From Loripinus fragilis (lineage: Eukaryota > Mollusca > Bivalvia > Lucinida > Lucinidae): a DNA stretch of 64,000 nucleotides. Below are positions 43,072 through 55,964 of the stretch, piece by piece. Made by a program: the position numbers and the translations under genes. The notes under the pieces are model-generated. The model was given only the letters and a program-made list of their open reading frames with translations. It was not told the DNA's origin and ran no database searches. How positions within the stretch are numbered: position 1 is the stretch's first letter; each line of letters starts with the position of its first letter. The stretch covers positions 77,790,831-77,854,830 of the forward strand of contig OZ026527.1 of assembly GCA_964019695.1 (NCBI GenBank), read 5' to 3'.

Positions 43072-45697
43072 CAGCAACTTTTGTCTAGCAGCCACTTTTG
43101 TCTAGCAGCTGTTTTTGTCTAGCAGCAACTTTGTCTAGCAGCAACTTTTGTCTAGCAGCAACTTTTGTCTAGCAGCTGCTTTTGTCTAGCAGCTACTTTT
43201 GTCTTGCAGCAGCTTTTGTCTAGCAGCAACTTTTGTCTTGCAGCAACTTTTGTCTAGCAGCAACTTTTGTCTTGCAGCAACTTTGTCTAGCAGCTACTTT
43301 AGTCTAGCAGCAGCTTTTGTCTAACAGCAACTTTTGTCTAGCAGCTACTTTGTCTAGCAGCTACTTTTGTCTTGCAGCAACTTTTGTCTAGCAGCTACTT
43401 TTGTCTAGCAGCAACTTTAGTCTAGCAGCTACTTTTGTCTAGCAGCAACTTTTGTCTAGCAGCTACTTTTGTCTAGCAGCAACTTTTGCCTAGCAGCAAC
43501 TTTTGTCTAGCAGCAACTTTTGTCTTGCAGCAACTTTTGTCTAGCAGCTACTTTTGTCTTGCAGCAACTTTAGTCTAGCAGCTACTTTTGTCTTGCAGCA
43601 ACTTTTGTCTAGCAGCTACTTTTGTCTAGCAGCAACTTTTGTCTAGCAGCTACTTTTGTCTTGCAGCAACTTTAGTCTAGCAGCTACTTTTGTCTTGCAG
43701 CTACTTTAGTCTAGCAGCTACTTTTGTCTTGCAGCTACTTTAGTCTAGCAGCAGCTTTAGTCTAGCAGCAGCTTTTGTCTAGCAGCAACTTTTGTCTAGC
43801 AGCAACTTTTGTCTTGCAGCAACTTTTGTCTAGCAGCTACTTTTGTCTTGCAGCAACTTTAGTCTAGCAGCTACTTTTGTCTAGCAGCTACTTTGTCTAG
43901 CAGCAACTTTTGTCTAGCAGTTTAGTCTAGCAGCAACTTTTGTCTAGCAGCAACTTTTGTCTTGCAGCAACTTTAGTCTAGCAGCTACTTTTGTCTAGCA
44001 GCTACTTTTGTCTAGCAGCTACTTTTGTCTTTTGTCTAGCAGCAACTTTTGTCTAGCAGCAACTTTTGTCTTGCAGCAACTTTTGTCTTGCAGCAACTTT
44101 AGTCTTGCAGCAACTTTTGTCTTGCAGCAACTTTAGTCTAGCAGCTACTTTTGTCTAGCAGCAACTTTAGTCTAGCAGCAACTTTTGTCTAGCAGCTACT
44201 TTTGTCTAGCAGCTACTTTTGTCTTTTGTCTAGCAGCAACTTTTGTCTTGCAGCTACTTTAGTCTAGCAGCTACTTTAGTCTAGTAGCTACTTTTGTCTA
44301 GCAGCAACTTTTGTCTAGCAGCAACTTTTGTCTAGCAGCAACTTTTGTCTAGCAGCAACTTTTGTCTAACAGCAACTTTTGTCTAGCAGCTACTTTTGTC
44401 TAGCAGCAGCTTTTATCTAGCAGCAGCTTTTGTCTAGCAGCAACTTTTGTCTAACAGCAACTTTTGTCTAGCAGCTACTTTTGTCTAGCAGCTACTTTAG
44501 TCTAGCTGCAGCTTTTGTCTAGCAGCAACTTTTGTCTAGCAGCAATTTTTGTCTAGCAGCTACTTTAGTCTAGCAGCTACTTTTGTCTAGCAGCAACTTT
44601 TGTCTAGCAGCTGCTTTTTGTCTAGCAGCTACTTTTGTCTAGCAGCAACTTTTGTCTAGCAGCAACTTTAGTCTAGCAGCTACTTTTGTCTAGCAGCAGC
44701 TTTTGTCTAGCAGCTACTTTAGTCTAGCAGCTACTTTTGTCTAGCAGCAACTTTTGTCTAGCAGCTACTTTAGTCTAGCAGCTACTTTTGTCTAGCAGCA
44801 ACTTTTGTCTAGCAGCTGCTTTTTGTCTAGCAGCTACTTTTGTCTAGCAGCAACTTTTGTCTAGCAGCAACTTTAGTCTAGCAGCTACTTTTGTCTTGCA
44901 GCTACTTTAGTCTAGCAGCTACTTTTGTCTTGCAGCTACTTTAGTCTAGCAGCAGCTTTAGTCTAGCAGCAGCTTTTGTCTAGCAGCAACTTTTGTCTAG
45001 CAGCAACTTTTGTCTTGCAGCAACTTTTGTCTAGCAGCTACTTTTGTCTTGCAGCAACTTTAGTCTAGCAGCTACTTTTGTCTAGCAGCTACTTTGTCTA
45101 GCAGCAACTTTTGTCTAGCAGTTTAGTCTAGCAGCAACTTTTGTCTAGCAGCAACTTTTGTCTTGCAGCAACTTTAGTCTAGCAGCTACTTTTGTCTAGC
45201 AGCTACTTTTGTCTAGCAGCTACTTTTGTCTTTTGTCTAGCAGCAACTTTTGTCTAGCAGCAACTTTTGTCTTGCAGCAGCTTTTATCTAGCAGCAGCTT
45301 TTGTCTAGCAGCAACTTTTGTCTAACAGCAACTTTTGTCTAGCAGCTACTTTTGTCTAGCAGCTACTTTAGTCTAGCTGCAGCTTTTGTCTAGCAGCAAC
45401 TTTTGTCTAGCAGCAATTTTTGTCTAGCAGCTACTTTAGTCTAGCAGCTACTTTTGTCTAGCAGCAACTTTTGTCTAGCAGCTGCTTTTTGTCTAGCAGC
45501 TACTTTTGTCTAGCAGCAGCTTTTGTACAGCAGCAGCTTTTGTCTAACAGCAACTTTTGTCTAACAGCAACTTTTGTCTAGCATCTACTTTTGTCTAGCA
45601 GCTACTTTAGTCTAGCAGCAGCTTTTGTCTAGCAGCAACTTTTGTCTAGCAGCAACTTTTGCCTAGCAGCTGCTTTTGTCTAGCAGCTACTTTTGTT
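43072..45697. repeat. 17-bp minisatellite, about 2.6 kb (roughly 150 units)
   Basis: The unit is 'acttttgtctagcagca', with variants 'gcagcta', 'gcagcag', 'tcttgcag', 'ctttagtc' and occasional length variants ('ttttgtcttttgtc', 'cagtttagtc'). Long blocks recur within the array: the stretch around 43686-44030 reappears around 44881-45232, and the stretch near 44395-44600 near 45275-45490. Seventeen bases is not a multiple of three, and the strand's many TAG words ('gtctagcag') close all long frames. Confidence 0.96.
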
Positions 45698-45719
45698 GTC
45701 TGCTGATAATTGATTACAT

Positions 45720-45795
45720 TTACAAACAGTTTGGACCCAGATAAGGACAGACATAACATCCATCCTGATCTGGATTCAAACCATTTGACAGTGTT
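45720..45795. repeat. Hairpin core at the minisatellite edge
   Basis: 'acaaacagtttggacccaga' pairs with 'gatctggattcaaaccattt'. Same core as at 30838 and 59785. Confidence 0.65.
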
Positions 45796-45974
45796 ACTGT
45801 TTAGGTTTTTATTGAAAGTTTTTAAAAAAGACTGCAGACCACAACAGGAGCATGAAAAATTACCCAGTATGCATTAGGGTACTGAGGTTCAATGGGTAAA
45901 TGCAACATATCGAAGTCTGAAGCCTTGAACATGGCAAAGCCCTGTTCTTTTTAAGGAGCCAGAAGAAGTTAATT

Positions 45975-46206
45975 GCGAGCAATGTGATTTCCAAAAATGT
46001 GGCATTTTGACAAATATAGACTCAGACGAGCCTGTGCAGCCTCCTTTTAGTCTTAGAAACTAAATGGTGTTCAGTCAGTAGTTTAACATTAATAGAATAT
46101 TTAAGCGACTTGCAAAGGCTCTGATCAGACTGCGCATATGCGCAGGCTGATCTGAGGCTTTGCTGGTCGCACATACTACATTGTTGAAAATCTCGCATCG
46201 CGGCTC
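45975..46206 (-). mobile_element. MITE, AGCCGCGACATG family, copy 3 (inverted)
   Basis: Ends 'gcgagcaatgtgatttcca' and 'gaaaatctcgcatcgcggct'. The core is 'tgcgcatatgcgcaggctga'. Confidence 0.85.
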
Positions 46207-46359
46207 AAATTTTATTAATCATCTTGAAAATCCCATCCATTTATCCAGATATTGAGCAAAAAGTTCTGGTTGCCCAGGTTCAAATGGTTTCAACTTGGAG
46301 AAATCAGCTGTACTCAGAGTCTCCAACAAGTTGCTGAAAAAGAAATAATTTAAATTAAG

Positions 46360-46560
46360 ATTGCACAATTGATGGCAGTCACTGGAGTGCCAAATTACAG
46401 AGACTTACTATTTGCTATACATACACTGTTATCCTACAGTCACCCTAAAGTCTAGAGTCTCTAACAAGTTATGATTGCACAATTGATGGCAGTCACTGGA
46501 GTGCCAAATTACAGAGACTTACTATTTGCAAACCAAACACTGTTATCCTACAGTCACTTT
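46360..46560. repeat. 114-bp tandem duplication (x2)
   Basis: 'attgcacaattgatggcagt' and 'cactggagtgccaaattaca' occur at 46360 and again at 46474, followed by 'cactgttatcctacagtca'. Confidence 0.9.
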
Positions 46561-46606
46561 AAAGTGTCAAAAAGCAATAGCTCTAGTAAAGCTAGATTGA
46601 CCAACT

Positions 46607-46828
46607 TTAACCCTTTAAGCGCCAAGAAAAAATGCATCTGAAAATGTCGTCAGTTGTAAATAATTGCCTAACATTACTGACGAATCTAAGTATAGAAGCA
46701 AACAGTGTGGACCCAGAACAGACTGCTCCTCTGATCTGGGTCCACTGTTTACCATAGAGGCTTCTTAAAAATTTCAGCAGGCGAGAAAAGCAGACGACTT
46801 TTGTTGCGACTGGCGCATTAAGGGTTAA
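46607..46828. mobile_element. MITE, TTAACCC family, copy 2
   Basis: Ends 'ttaaccctttaagcgccaag' and 'gactggcgcattaagggtta'. Core 'gtggacccagaacag' and 'ctgatctgggtccac'. Confidence 0.88.
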
Positions 46829-46854
46829 AATAGGTGCTACTTCACATCTTGGTC

Positions 46855-48350
46855 TTACTAGTGGGGGATCCAAGATAGAAAATATGCTAACCCTTGCACC
46901 TGAAAGATATACAGCTGGATTTTGTACGGTTGCAAAGGCAATTCTATTGTGTATCTGAAACCACTGTATAGCAGACTCGATCGACTTGCATAACGCCAGA
47001 GCAGTCGACTTTCTACGGAAGCCTAGCAAGAACATGTCATAATATTATTTTTGAAAATATCATATATTTTTATCAAAAAAGTTCGAGATTGAAAAATATT
47101 GAGCTCATATAATAAAATAACATCGGCGTAGACCTCAGAAGCAGTGGTGGTCATCTAAGAATACTGCTTATTGATTTTTAAAGCATGCAGATAAGGGCAC
47201 CCTGATTTTGAAATTAAATTTACAGATTTCTTTGATTCAATTCTCATTACAACTGCATTTATTGCCCAAAAATGCATTTGATAATTATTTATATATCACT
47301 TGGAAGCATATCTCGTAAAATATTGCATGCTTACCTTTTCACTTATATCCACCCACTGAAGTGGTCTGAATTGCATATTTTTTACATAAATAAATAAATT
47401 TTAAATTGACTGCGTTTAAACACCGCATACAGTTAGACAGACGTTTGGGACATAATTTAAGATATTTTATTTTATTTTCTGTAGCAAACTAAAAGAAGGT
47501 AGCTGAAAAGTAAAATTAAGAAACCACGATAACTTGATACATGGTAATTTAGTCCATGCCAGCTGGTGCAAAGTTAAATACTATGGACAATTTAAGAGCA
47601 GTTTAACACATTACTGAAATTTATCAAGGTTTGAAGGATGTTTATCCTCCATATTTACAACAGCTTTGAAACAGGGGGTCATTGTAGGGACCAAGGGGAT
47701 TTTTATCTACTGAAAAGAATAATTTCGTTTAACTGTGGTAAAATAAAGATGAAAAACTCTTATAACTATTATCATCTCACCATGAAAACCCTGTCTGTCC
47801 CCGTCTAAGATGCAGAAATGTAACCGCATAGTATTTGTAAATAAAATAATTTCCCTAGAAAGAATATCTTGGTGCACAAATGACTGCCCATACTTTTAAA
47901 TACATTTGATAGTGTATTATTGTATTATCGGACAGTCAAACGGCTTCTCATACCACTCCTCCAGATAAGAGCGCGTAATGGAAAATTATTTTTGTTATTT
48001 CTCAACCAAAACATATGTTGTGGGTAATTAAGTGGACCTATTAAATGAGTAGGGTTTTTTGAAGACCAAAAAGCACACTCTTTAACTTACTGCTTAGGGA
48101 AACATCACAATTTCTATGCAATGAAAGATGGCTTAACTTGACCTATGTGGCTTACTAAAATGCATTTTTCTGCAAAATGCAATTCTGGTCGCATTGCTAT
48201 ACAGTGGTTTCATATCAAGCACTATTCAGACTATCAGTATACAAAATTCCAACCGTATACCTTTCGGGTGCAAAAAATGTGTGTTTTTGCACGATACGCG
48301 ACTTTGGTTCCCGGACTATACTAAGAAATGGGGTTGGTCCAGTTAGGCAA
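46855..48350. mobile_element. About 1.5-kb element with diverged inverted arms
   Basis: The left arm (46855-47035, read in reverse: 'ctatacagtggtttcagata', 'gtacaaaatccagctgtata', 'tctttcaggtgcaa') matches the right arm (48165-48350: 'ctatacagtggtttcatatc', 'tacaaaattccaaccgtata', 'cctttcgggtgcaa'). Both arms can be read as peptides containing VYLSGA, but no longer frame survives. The interior (47040-48160) holds no recognised gene. Confidence 0.5.
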
Positions 48351-48359
48351 ACTTTTTGA

Positions 48360-48403
48360 ACGTAAAATTGTGAATATCTTCTTACCCATCAGTTTTAACA
48401 TAT
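48360..48403. mobile_element. Left half of a MITE ('atgagatggtt' family) split by the next element
   Basis: 'gtaaaattgtgaatatcttc', 'ttacccatcagttttaacat' and 'at' is the left half of the family. The right half ('catatgtttttggtgctcaa' and on) resumes at 55965. Confidence 0.6.
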
Positions 48404-49385
48404 ACTGAACCACACTTCTAACGCAAAATCAAACAGAAGCGTTAATATTACATATATTGTTTCATCCATTGTAACGCAATTTTATTAAAAATTAAAACAT
48501 TTATGAAAATGAAAGAAGAACTTTATCGGTCAGTTATTTCCTTTTAATCATAACCTGATTGGGTGACTGTCTGCCATAACCCCTGACTGGTACAATGATT
48601 TCGACAAAGCCTCATGTATTAATTAAAGTTACATTACTGAAACATTTTGCGCTGGAAGTGTGGGTCAGTATATTGGTAGAGCAAAAAACTATCAAAAAGT
48701 CGCATATTTAAGGCGGAACCCCTCCCCATCTGTAAAATGGAAAACGATTGTATTAATGATATGGCAAGATGTTGAAGTTTCTTGGATCGCCGGAATTACT
48801 TTTTCAAAGAGGGGCAATGGTGTTAAAATTTGGAAAAAACTTCATTTTTAGGTGTGAAATTGCGAATTTCTGAAATCCATTTGCAGCAACAGATACACGA
48901 CACCGGCATAGAAAGACTGATAAATGATCATTGAGTTTTATATAATCCTGACCTGACTTTATTATGAAGTCAAAGTCAGAAATGAAATGTCTCTATTTTT
49001 GGGTGAAATCCAGTATTTTTATATATCCATTTTTTTGTAATCGGACAGGTAAAGTTTTTTAAATTTATATTTTTTTATTTATCTGGTTTTAAATTTGATG
49101 TTGCATTATTCAACTCACATATCTCCTGTTGTGTTTACGTATAAAACCTGTCAAAATATTTTCTTTTTTGCTTCGAAAACTGACATTTTATATTCAGGTA
49201 TATTTTGGGAAATGCATGTTTTACTATTTCATAGATATCAAGGCATTGTCATATTATGAAAATGACTTACATATAGTAAACATTTCAAATGGAAACAGCA
49301 TTTATCATGTTCTGTGATATCATATCCGATGTTGACACACACTAAAAGAGGGCCAAGTGACACTGGATTGCTCACCTGAGTTTTT

Positions 49386-50520
49386 GTTTAAAACCTCTAA
49401 TCTATATGTATATGTTTAAAAGTGATCATGCTCTGGTGAGCCCTTGGTGGAGCCATTTTTGTCCCCAGAGCTCCATTTGGAGCAAATTTAAATATGGTAC
49501 ATCCACTGAGTGATATTAGGGATCTAGACCTATTGGTTTCAAACCAGGAGAGTTTTTTGTTTCAATTTATAGTAAATGTAAACTCTGTGACATCCTGGAT
49601 GAGGTTATTTTGACCACATAACCACAATTTGAGCAAACTTGGTTGAGTACCACTAGGTGATGTTACAAACCAAATATCAAAATTTTGGGGCATTTTTTTT
49701 TGGCAAGATTATTTTTTAATGTTTTCTCTAAATAACCTATTGATCGAGTAAAAATCTGGCAAAGTATAAGTCGCTCAGTTGAAGTGGAACCTCTCACTAC
49801 TGGTAAAAATAGGATTGTGATATATCAATGGAAAGTTTTATAACTGTACATCATGAAACCACCGGTATTATTTTACAAAACAGGGGCAGTGACTCTTTAT
49901 AAGGCTTCAAAGAAGGGCACCCACATTCAAAGAATCATATATAGCATCTAAAATAAGCAAAAATTGGCTGAGTGAAAAGAAATGCAAAAAAGCAAATAAT
50001 TACAAAATTTTAAATCATTAGGGGTGTATATTTAACCAAATAAGCTATGCATTAAAACAGTTAGGCCTATTTTAATGTAATACATAAGAACGTGGATCTG
50101 ACAAAAGGGACCTTACGGAATCCAAGTAATTATTATGTAAGAGACATTTGAAAAATACGTAAAATAACATAAATTTAGATTCCTTTATATTTTCATGAAA
50201 ATGATTTTTTAACTTTGATACCATCAAAATAACAAAAGTTTCTGATTACACCTTTTTTGAAAGTTTTCTATAAGGGCTGTTGCCATGTGAACACTCAGAT
50301 CACAACACCTACAAGTGGGTAATTTTGAATGTCTATAATACGATATAGAAGATATAAATTCATATAGCTTCATCTGCATTTTCATTATCACATGGGAAAA
50401 CTTTATATTTGCTAGATTCTTATGCTGAACATGCAATAATCAACAAACGAATATAGACCAACACTCTGGCGTCATCATACGGGTAATGCCATTATTGACA
50501 TCACATTCCAAACCTGATTA
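49386..50520. other. Interior of the long inverted-repeat element; no gene
   Basis: Contains degenerate 'gagcaaacttggttgagtac' and 'actaggtgatgttac' words like those in the 7-13 kb repeats. Nothing codes. Confidence 0.5.
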
Positions 50521-50526
50521 CATATG

Positions 50527-52424
50527 CAGGGTTCATACGCGTCAGGGAAATGTCAGGGAAATTTGAATTTTTTCAAGGTCAGGGAATTGTCAGGGAATTT
50601 TATGTTTTGTCAGGGAAAAATGAATGTGTGCTAAGATGTCAGGGGAATGTCAGGGAATTTTACAATTTCCAGCTTGTATCATATGATGAGAACTACAAAA
50701 TGGCTAGGGCAGTTTTCTTAACATTTTGAATACAAGTTAAATCATTTTGATAGCTTCTAAATTGCTTTAAACATAAGAAGATGAAAGGATTTGATACCAT
50801 TTGCCTTCTCAGGTGCCTATTTAGTTCACCTGAGCCGAATGTCACCTGAGGTATTAGTATGGCATTGGTCTGGCGTCCCTCATCCATCCGTCTCTTTGTT
50901 TGTCACAATTTCAAAGAAGTTTATCTCTAATGTCAGTTGGACAAATGTGATCAAATTTCAAGTAGAGCATCATCAAGTAGGGAAAGACTGTTTAAGGTTT
51001 TGGGGCTGATTGGACTGGAACTCTGGTTGCCATGAATGGTGGCAACATAAATCTCCCATAGTCTTATAATGGGAAAAACTTCAAAAAATCTTCTCTGAAA
51101 CCATGAGGCCCACAGCTTTTATACTTAGTATGTAGCAATGTCTAGTGTCCCCCTGCTTAAATCCTGCCAAACAAGCCCCTGTGGTCATAACTGGCCACAC
51201 CCTGGGGATCAATTGCTCCCATGGACTTATTATGGGAAAAACTCAAAAAATCTTCATCTCTGAAATTATGTAGCAATGTGTTGTGCTACCCAACATTAAA
51301 CCCTGGCCACACCTTGTGGATTAATATCTCCCATAGGCTTGTAATGGGAAAAACATAAAAAAAAACTTCTGAAACCACAAGGCTCACAGCTTATATAATT
51401 AGTATGTAGCAATGTCTAGTGGTCCCAAACATAAATCCTGCCAATTAAGCCCCTTGGGTACAAACTGTCATGCCCCTGGGAATCTATAGCTCTCATAGAC
51501 ATAAAACGGGGAAAAACTTTAAACAGCTTCTTATCTATAACCATAAAGGCCACAGCATATATATTTAGTATAATAGTAATGTCTGGAGGTCCCCTATATA
51601 AATCATGTCAACCATGCCCCTGGGGTCCAAATTGACAACACCCTAAGGGTCATTAGCTTCCATATAGACTTATAATGTGAAAAAAACTCTTTTTTTTTTA
51701 TCTGAGTGAAACCATAAATCCCACATCTTCTATATTTAGCATGTAGTAATGCATAGTGGTTCACTTCATAAATCCTGCCAACCATGCCCCTGTGGTTCAA
51801 ATTGGTTGCCACCACACCCTGTGACCAAGGGGGTCATTTGCTCATGAAGACACATAAAAAAATAATCAAAATATCTTCTCTCAACAGCTCAGGTGAGCGG
51901 TTTAGGCTCATTAAGCCTCTTGTTAGTTCACCTAAGCACTTTGTGCTGAAAGTGTCAGAGCTGTTGTGATCACTAAATGTGGATTGTGTGCCATACTTCA
52001 TCCATCGGCCATTGTCAACAATTTGCTATATCCAGGGTTTAAAAACATTTTCTGTTGTGGCTTTACAATGGAATATTCCACATCCAGCTAAAAACGCATT
52101 GCTTGGTTGTAGGGGAGGTTTAGATGTCAACATCCAATTTTTTGAAAGAAGACAACAGTTTTAACATGTAGTAATTATTTCTATGTTGAACACATAGCTA
52201 TTTGCTATAAACATGCTGAAAAGCGTGAACAAAACCTTTGAAAAATTTCAAAATAATCCCTCTAAATTGAAAACAGAGCTGTTCACAGTAGCTATACACA
52301 AAGGTTGAAATTAAATTGAGTTTCTCCAGCGAGCATGGTTATGTCAGGGAAATTTGGATCGGTGTCAGGGAAAAGTCAGGGAAATGTCAGGGAATTTTGT
52401 TTTGTCCAGTCTGTATGAACCCTG
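50527..52424. mobile_element. 1.9-kb DNA element, CAGGGTTCATAC ends, TCAGGGAA subterminal repeats
   Basis: Terminal repeats CAGGGTTCATAC (50527) and GTATGAACCCTG (to 52424) are exact reverse complements, flanked by the direct repeat ATATG (50522-50526 and 52425-52429). 'gtcagggaa' occurs about seven times in the first 140 bp and about four times in the last 90 bp. The ends resemble hAT elements, although a 5-bp target duplication is short for that group. The interior is occupied by another repeat (50820-51945). Confidence 0.75.
50820..51945. repeat. 'ttcacctgag' repeat with five tandem units of about 163 bp
   Basis: It starts 'tttagttcacctgagccgaa' and ends 'agctcaggtgagcggtttag' then 'gttagttcacctaagcact'. 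Between them, units bounded by 'cttataatgggaaaaactt' recur at about 51071, 51234, 51346 (shortened), 51508 and 51677, each with 'accataaggcccacagctt' and 'tagtatgtagcaatgtctag'. Confidence 0.75.
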
Positions 52425-52526
52425 ATATGTTGTTTCCAACATCCGCATACTCATCAGTTTCGAAGATAATCACTTCAAATTTTCAGGAAATGCTCTAAAC
52501 ATGTAATACTGTGCAGATGTAACATT

Positions 52527-54832
52527 AGCCTGATTTTGATTATCGCGACCATAGGGTACCTTTCATCATATCCCATATATATGTAAAATGGAAGTACCTG
52601 ATTTATCATTTTGACATCATTATTTAGTACCATGATTACATTTTTTAATCGATTGTCTTCATTTTAGACATATTGTCAGTGCGTACGATTTGAACGCATT
52701 CCAAAATCAAGCATGGTCTTTTATCCATCAGCTAATTAAAAACATAGGTTTGGCCTTTGGGTATTAGTAGCAGCATGAAGTCTGTGCATCACCAATTGTC
52801 CTCCTAAATCTGTTTCAAAGAGTAACAATGTTAGTGCTATAACAAGAACTTGCCATTTAACTTTATGCCCCTATGTTCATATTTGCCTATGGTGTGTATT
52901 TCAAATTATCAATATAATCTTGGAGTTAAAGGTCAAGGTCAAATTAAGACAAAATTTGAAATACGACTAATAACATGAACTCCTCTTTTATTTCTATGAC
53001 CGAGGGTTTTCAAATATGGCACAATGATTTTCTATGGGATGTGTAGATCACAACATAGGTTTCTTATCACCACTTTGCCATTGGTGTCAAAAGACAAGGT
53101 TAAATATACAATCAGTTTATGGGTTGTTACGCGAACTCCTTCATTTGTTGACCAATGGTGTTCAAACTTAGCACAATTATAGCTTATGGTGTGTAAATTA
53201 CAAATTACATTACATATCACCGCTATGGCCCTGGAGTCAAAGGCTGATCAGAATATGTCTTACAGTGGCATGTTTTTGATAGAGGTGATTCATATTTTGT
53301 AGAATAATTGCCAATATGACAATTGAGCATTAATTTTCAAAATAATTTGAAGCCGGTTGTATGGATTGTAAAGCAATATACCTAACATGTTTTGTTGTAG
53401 ATGGTTCATATTTTTACACATATTTTGCACACTGATTGTTTAAGGTGTTCTTTTGTCAATAATAGCTTCTGACTGCTGATATGACCTTTGTGTCAAAGTT
53501 CAATGTCAAACTGTTTAAAAACCTATATTTAAACCCTCAAAGTGGTAATAATCATAAATGTGTTTATGACGCTCTTAGGTTCTATGCGAGACAGACCAAA
53601 TAGTGGATTATGAATTCCCTGCATGGGATATTAAACAGGTCCTTAAAGCCATTTTCTGATAAAATATTTATATTAATCTTAGTGAACCTATATAGGCGGT
53701 AAGTCCCCTCTTGGAGCCCCCTTAGTCTGGTGAGATATTGAAATACACTTAGACATGAAATAATCTTTCACTTAGAAGTTAATCTGCTGATGAACACTCA
53801 TGAACCAAAATGTAGACATTTAAACTCTGCATTTACGGCATGTAATGAATTCTGTTTTGGAAGAGATGTATAAATGATCATATTTGGGACACTGGCTGTC
53901 TATGGTTTTATGATGGCACAATCTCATCGTAAATTACTGGCCAACTTGACCAAACTTTACAGGAATGATTCTTATATGACCCTCTTAAATAACTGTTCAA
54001 ATAGTTTAGTCCATTGCATATCTAGGTCACATGGGCTAAATTAGATTTTCGAAATGATAATCTTCTTGTTTGAAACCACAAATCCTAGAGTCTTAATATT
54101 TGGTGTGTAGCATAACCTAGTAGACCTCTGCCAAGTTTGTTCAAAATTATAGGCCTGTGGTTTAAATGGCACATGCCTGGAGGTGGGATATTTTACATAG
54201 GCATGTGATCACCTGCTGGGAAAGGGCTGATTTCTTGGCTCTCTTGTGTGTGGTGTTTTCTTGTATTTTGTCACTTTCCCATATGGTGTCTCGGGTCAGT
54301 TGTGGTACTTAATTGTATCGGTTTCTGAGTTTGCCCTCTGCTTTACTTTTATATTGGGAAAATAAATCAAACCTTCTTGTCTTAAACGACAATGCCTAGT
54401 ACCTTGATATTTGATATGCAACATTACCTAGTACGCCTCTACCTGGGGCACAGTGACTATTAAGTGGACCGGCCTGCAAGCTCACACGTTCACTATAGGA
54501 ATCTATTGGGAAAATCTTCTTGTCTGACACCACAAGGCATATAACATTGATATCTGTTATGTAGCATCACCTAGTATACCTCTACTAAGTTTGTTCACAT
54601 AATGTTCCTTGTGCCAAAACTGGCCCCACCCTGGCGTCACATGTTTGACATAGGCTTACATAATTACGGAACACTTAAAATAGTCTAGTCTGAAACCAAA
54701 GAAGCTAGAGTCTATATTTGGCATATAGCATCATCTAGCAGACTTACTAAGTTTGTTGTAAATTATGGCCCTGTGGCCGAAAATGAGACCTTCTCAGGGA
54801 TCAAGGTTATATATAATTTATAAAGAGAACAT
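52527..54832. repeat. Diverged third copy of the 7-13 kb repeat
   Basis: Collinear with about 7743-10129 from 'cctgattttgattatcgcga' to 'gggatcaaggtt..tataaag'. It lacks the 80-bp insertion at the 8190 equivalent and has many substitutions and small indels. It continues past the equivalent of 10129 into 'agaacattttaaaacacatt'. Confidence 0.88.
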
Positions 54833-55964
54833 TTTAAAACACATTCTTGTCAGATACTAAAAGGCTTGATATTTGATATTGGTACTCTACCAAGTTTGTT
54901 TTAATTTTGGTTCTGTGGTCAAAGTGGCATTGTCCTGGAGGTCACAGAGTTTATGAGGCTGTTATTGTTCTTTGACTCTTACTCTCCGTGCCGTGGGTTT
55001 GTATGCAGTTGGTGAGTGTGGCATTTCCTGGTCATACATTCTTTTTTACATTGAATTACATATAGTGAAAACATTAAACACAATATTCTTGTCTGAAACC
55101 ACCAGGCCTAGAGTCCTGATATTTGGTATGTAGCATCAACTGGTAGACAATATTTAACTATTTTCCAATTATGACTCTGGGAACAAACATGGACCACTAG
55201 GCATGTCATCAGGAGCGTGGCTAGTTTCCAATAGATACCTGTAGATCAGACGTTTAAAACAAACTCAGGTGAGCGATCCAGGGTCACTTTGTCATCTTTT
55301 TATTATGTCATTACTTGATATGATATCATAGTACATGGTAAATGCTGTTTCCATTTGAAATGTTTCCTATATAAACGTCATTTTCTTAATACGGCAATGT
55401 CCAGATATACAAGTAATAGCAATACATGCATTTCACAAAATATACCTGAATATCAAAATGCCAGATTTTGAGGTAAAAACGAAACTATTTTGGTGGGTTT
55501 TTTAAGTATACACGACAGAGATATATGTAGGTTGAATAATTCAGCATCATATTTGAAACAAGTTAAATAATAACTCTAAATTTTAAAACTTTATCAGCCA
55601 GATCCCAAAAATTCGTGTTTAAAAATATAAAAAACACAGATTTTCACCCAAAAATCAAGACATTAAAATTCCGGTTTTGACATCATAACAAAATCAGAGT
55701 GGACTTATTTAAGACTCGATATTCATTTTTCAGTCTTTTTTTGCTGGTGTCTTGTACCTGCTGCTGCAAATGGATTTCAGAAATTTGCAATTTCACTTCT
55801 AAAAAAGAAGTTTTTGCCAAATTTTAACAACACTGCCCCTCTTTGCGAAAGTAATTCCGGCGATCCAAGAAACTTCAACATCTTGTCACATGATTTATAC
55901 GATCATTTTCCATTTTACTGATGGGGAGGGGTTATCGGTCAATTTTCGCTAGTTTTTGCTCTAC

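Noticed and set aside
46607..47035. 142-residue minus-strand frame as a host gene
   Set aside because: It runs across a MITE (46607-46828) and one arm of an inverted-repeat element, so it is a chance fusion of repeats.
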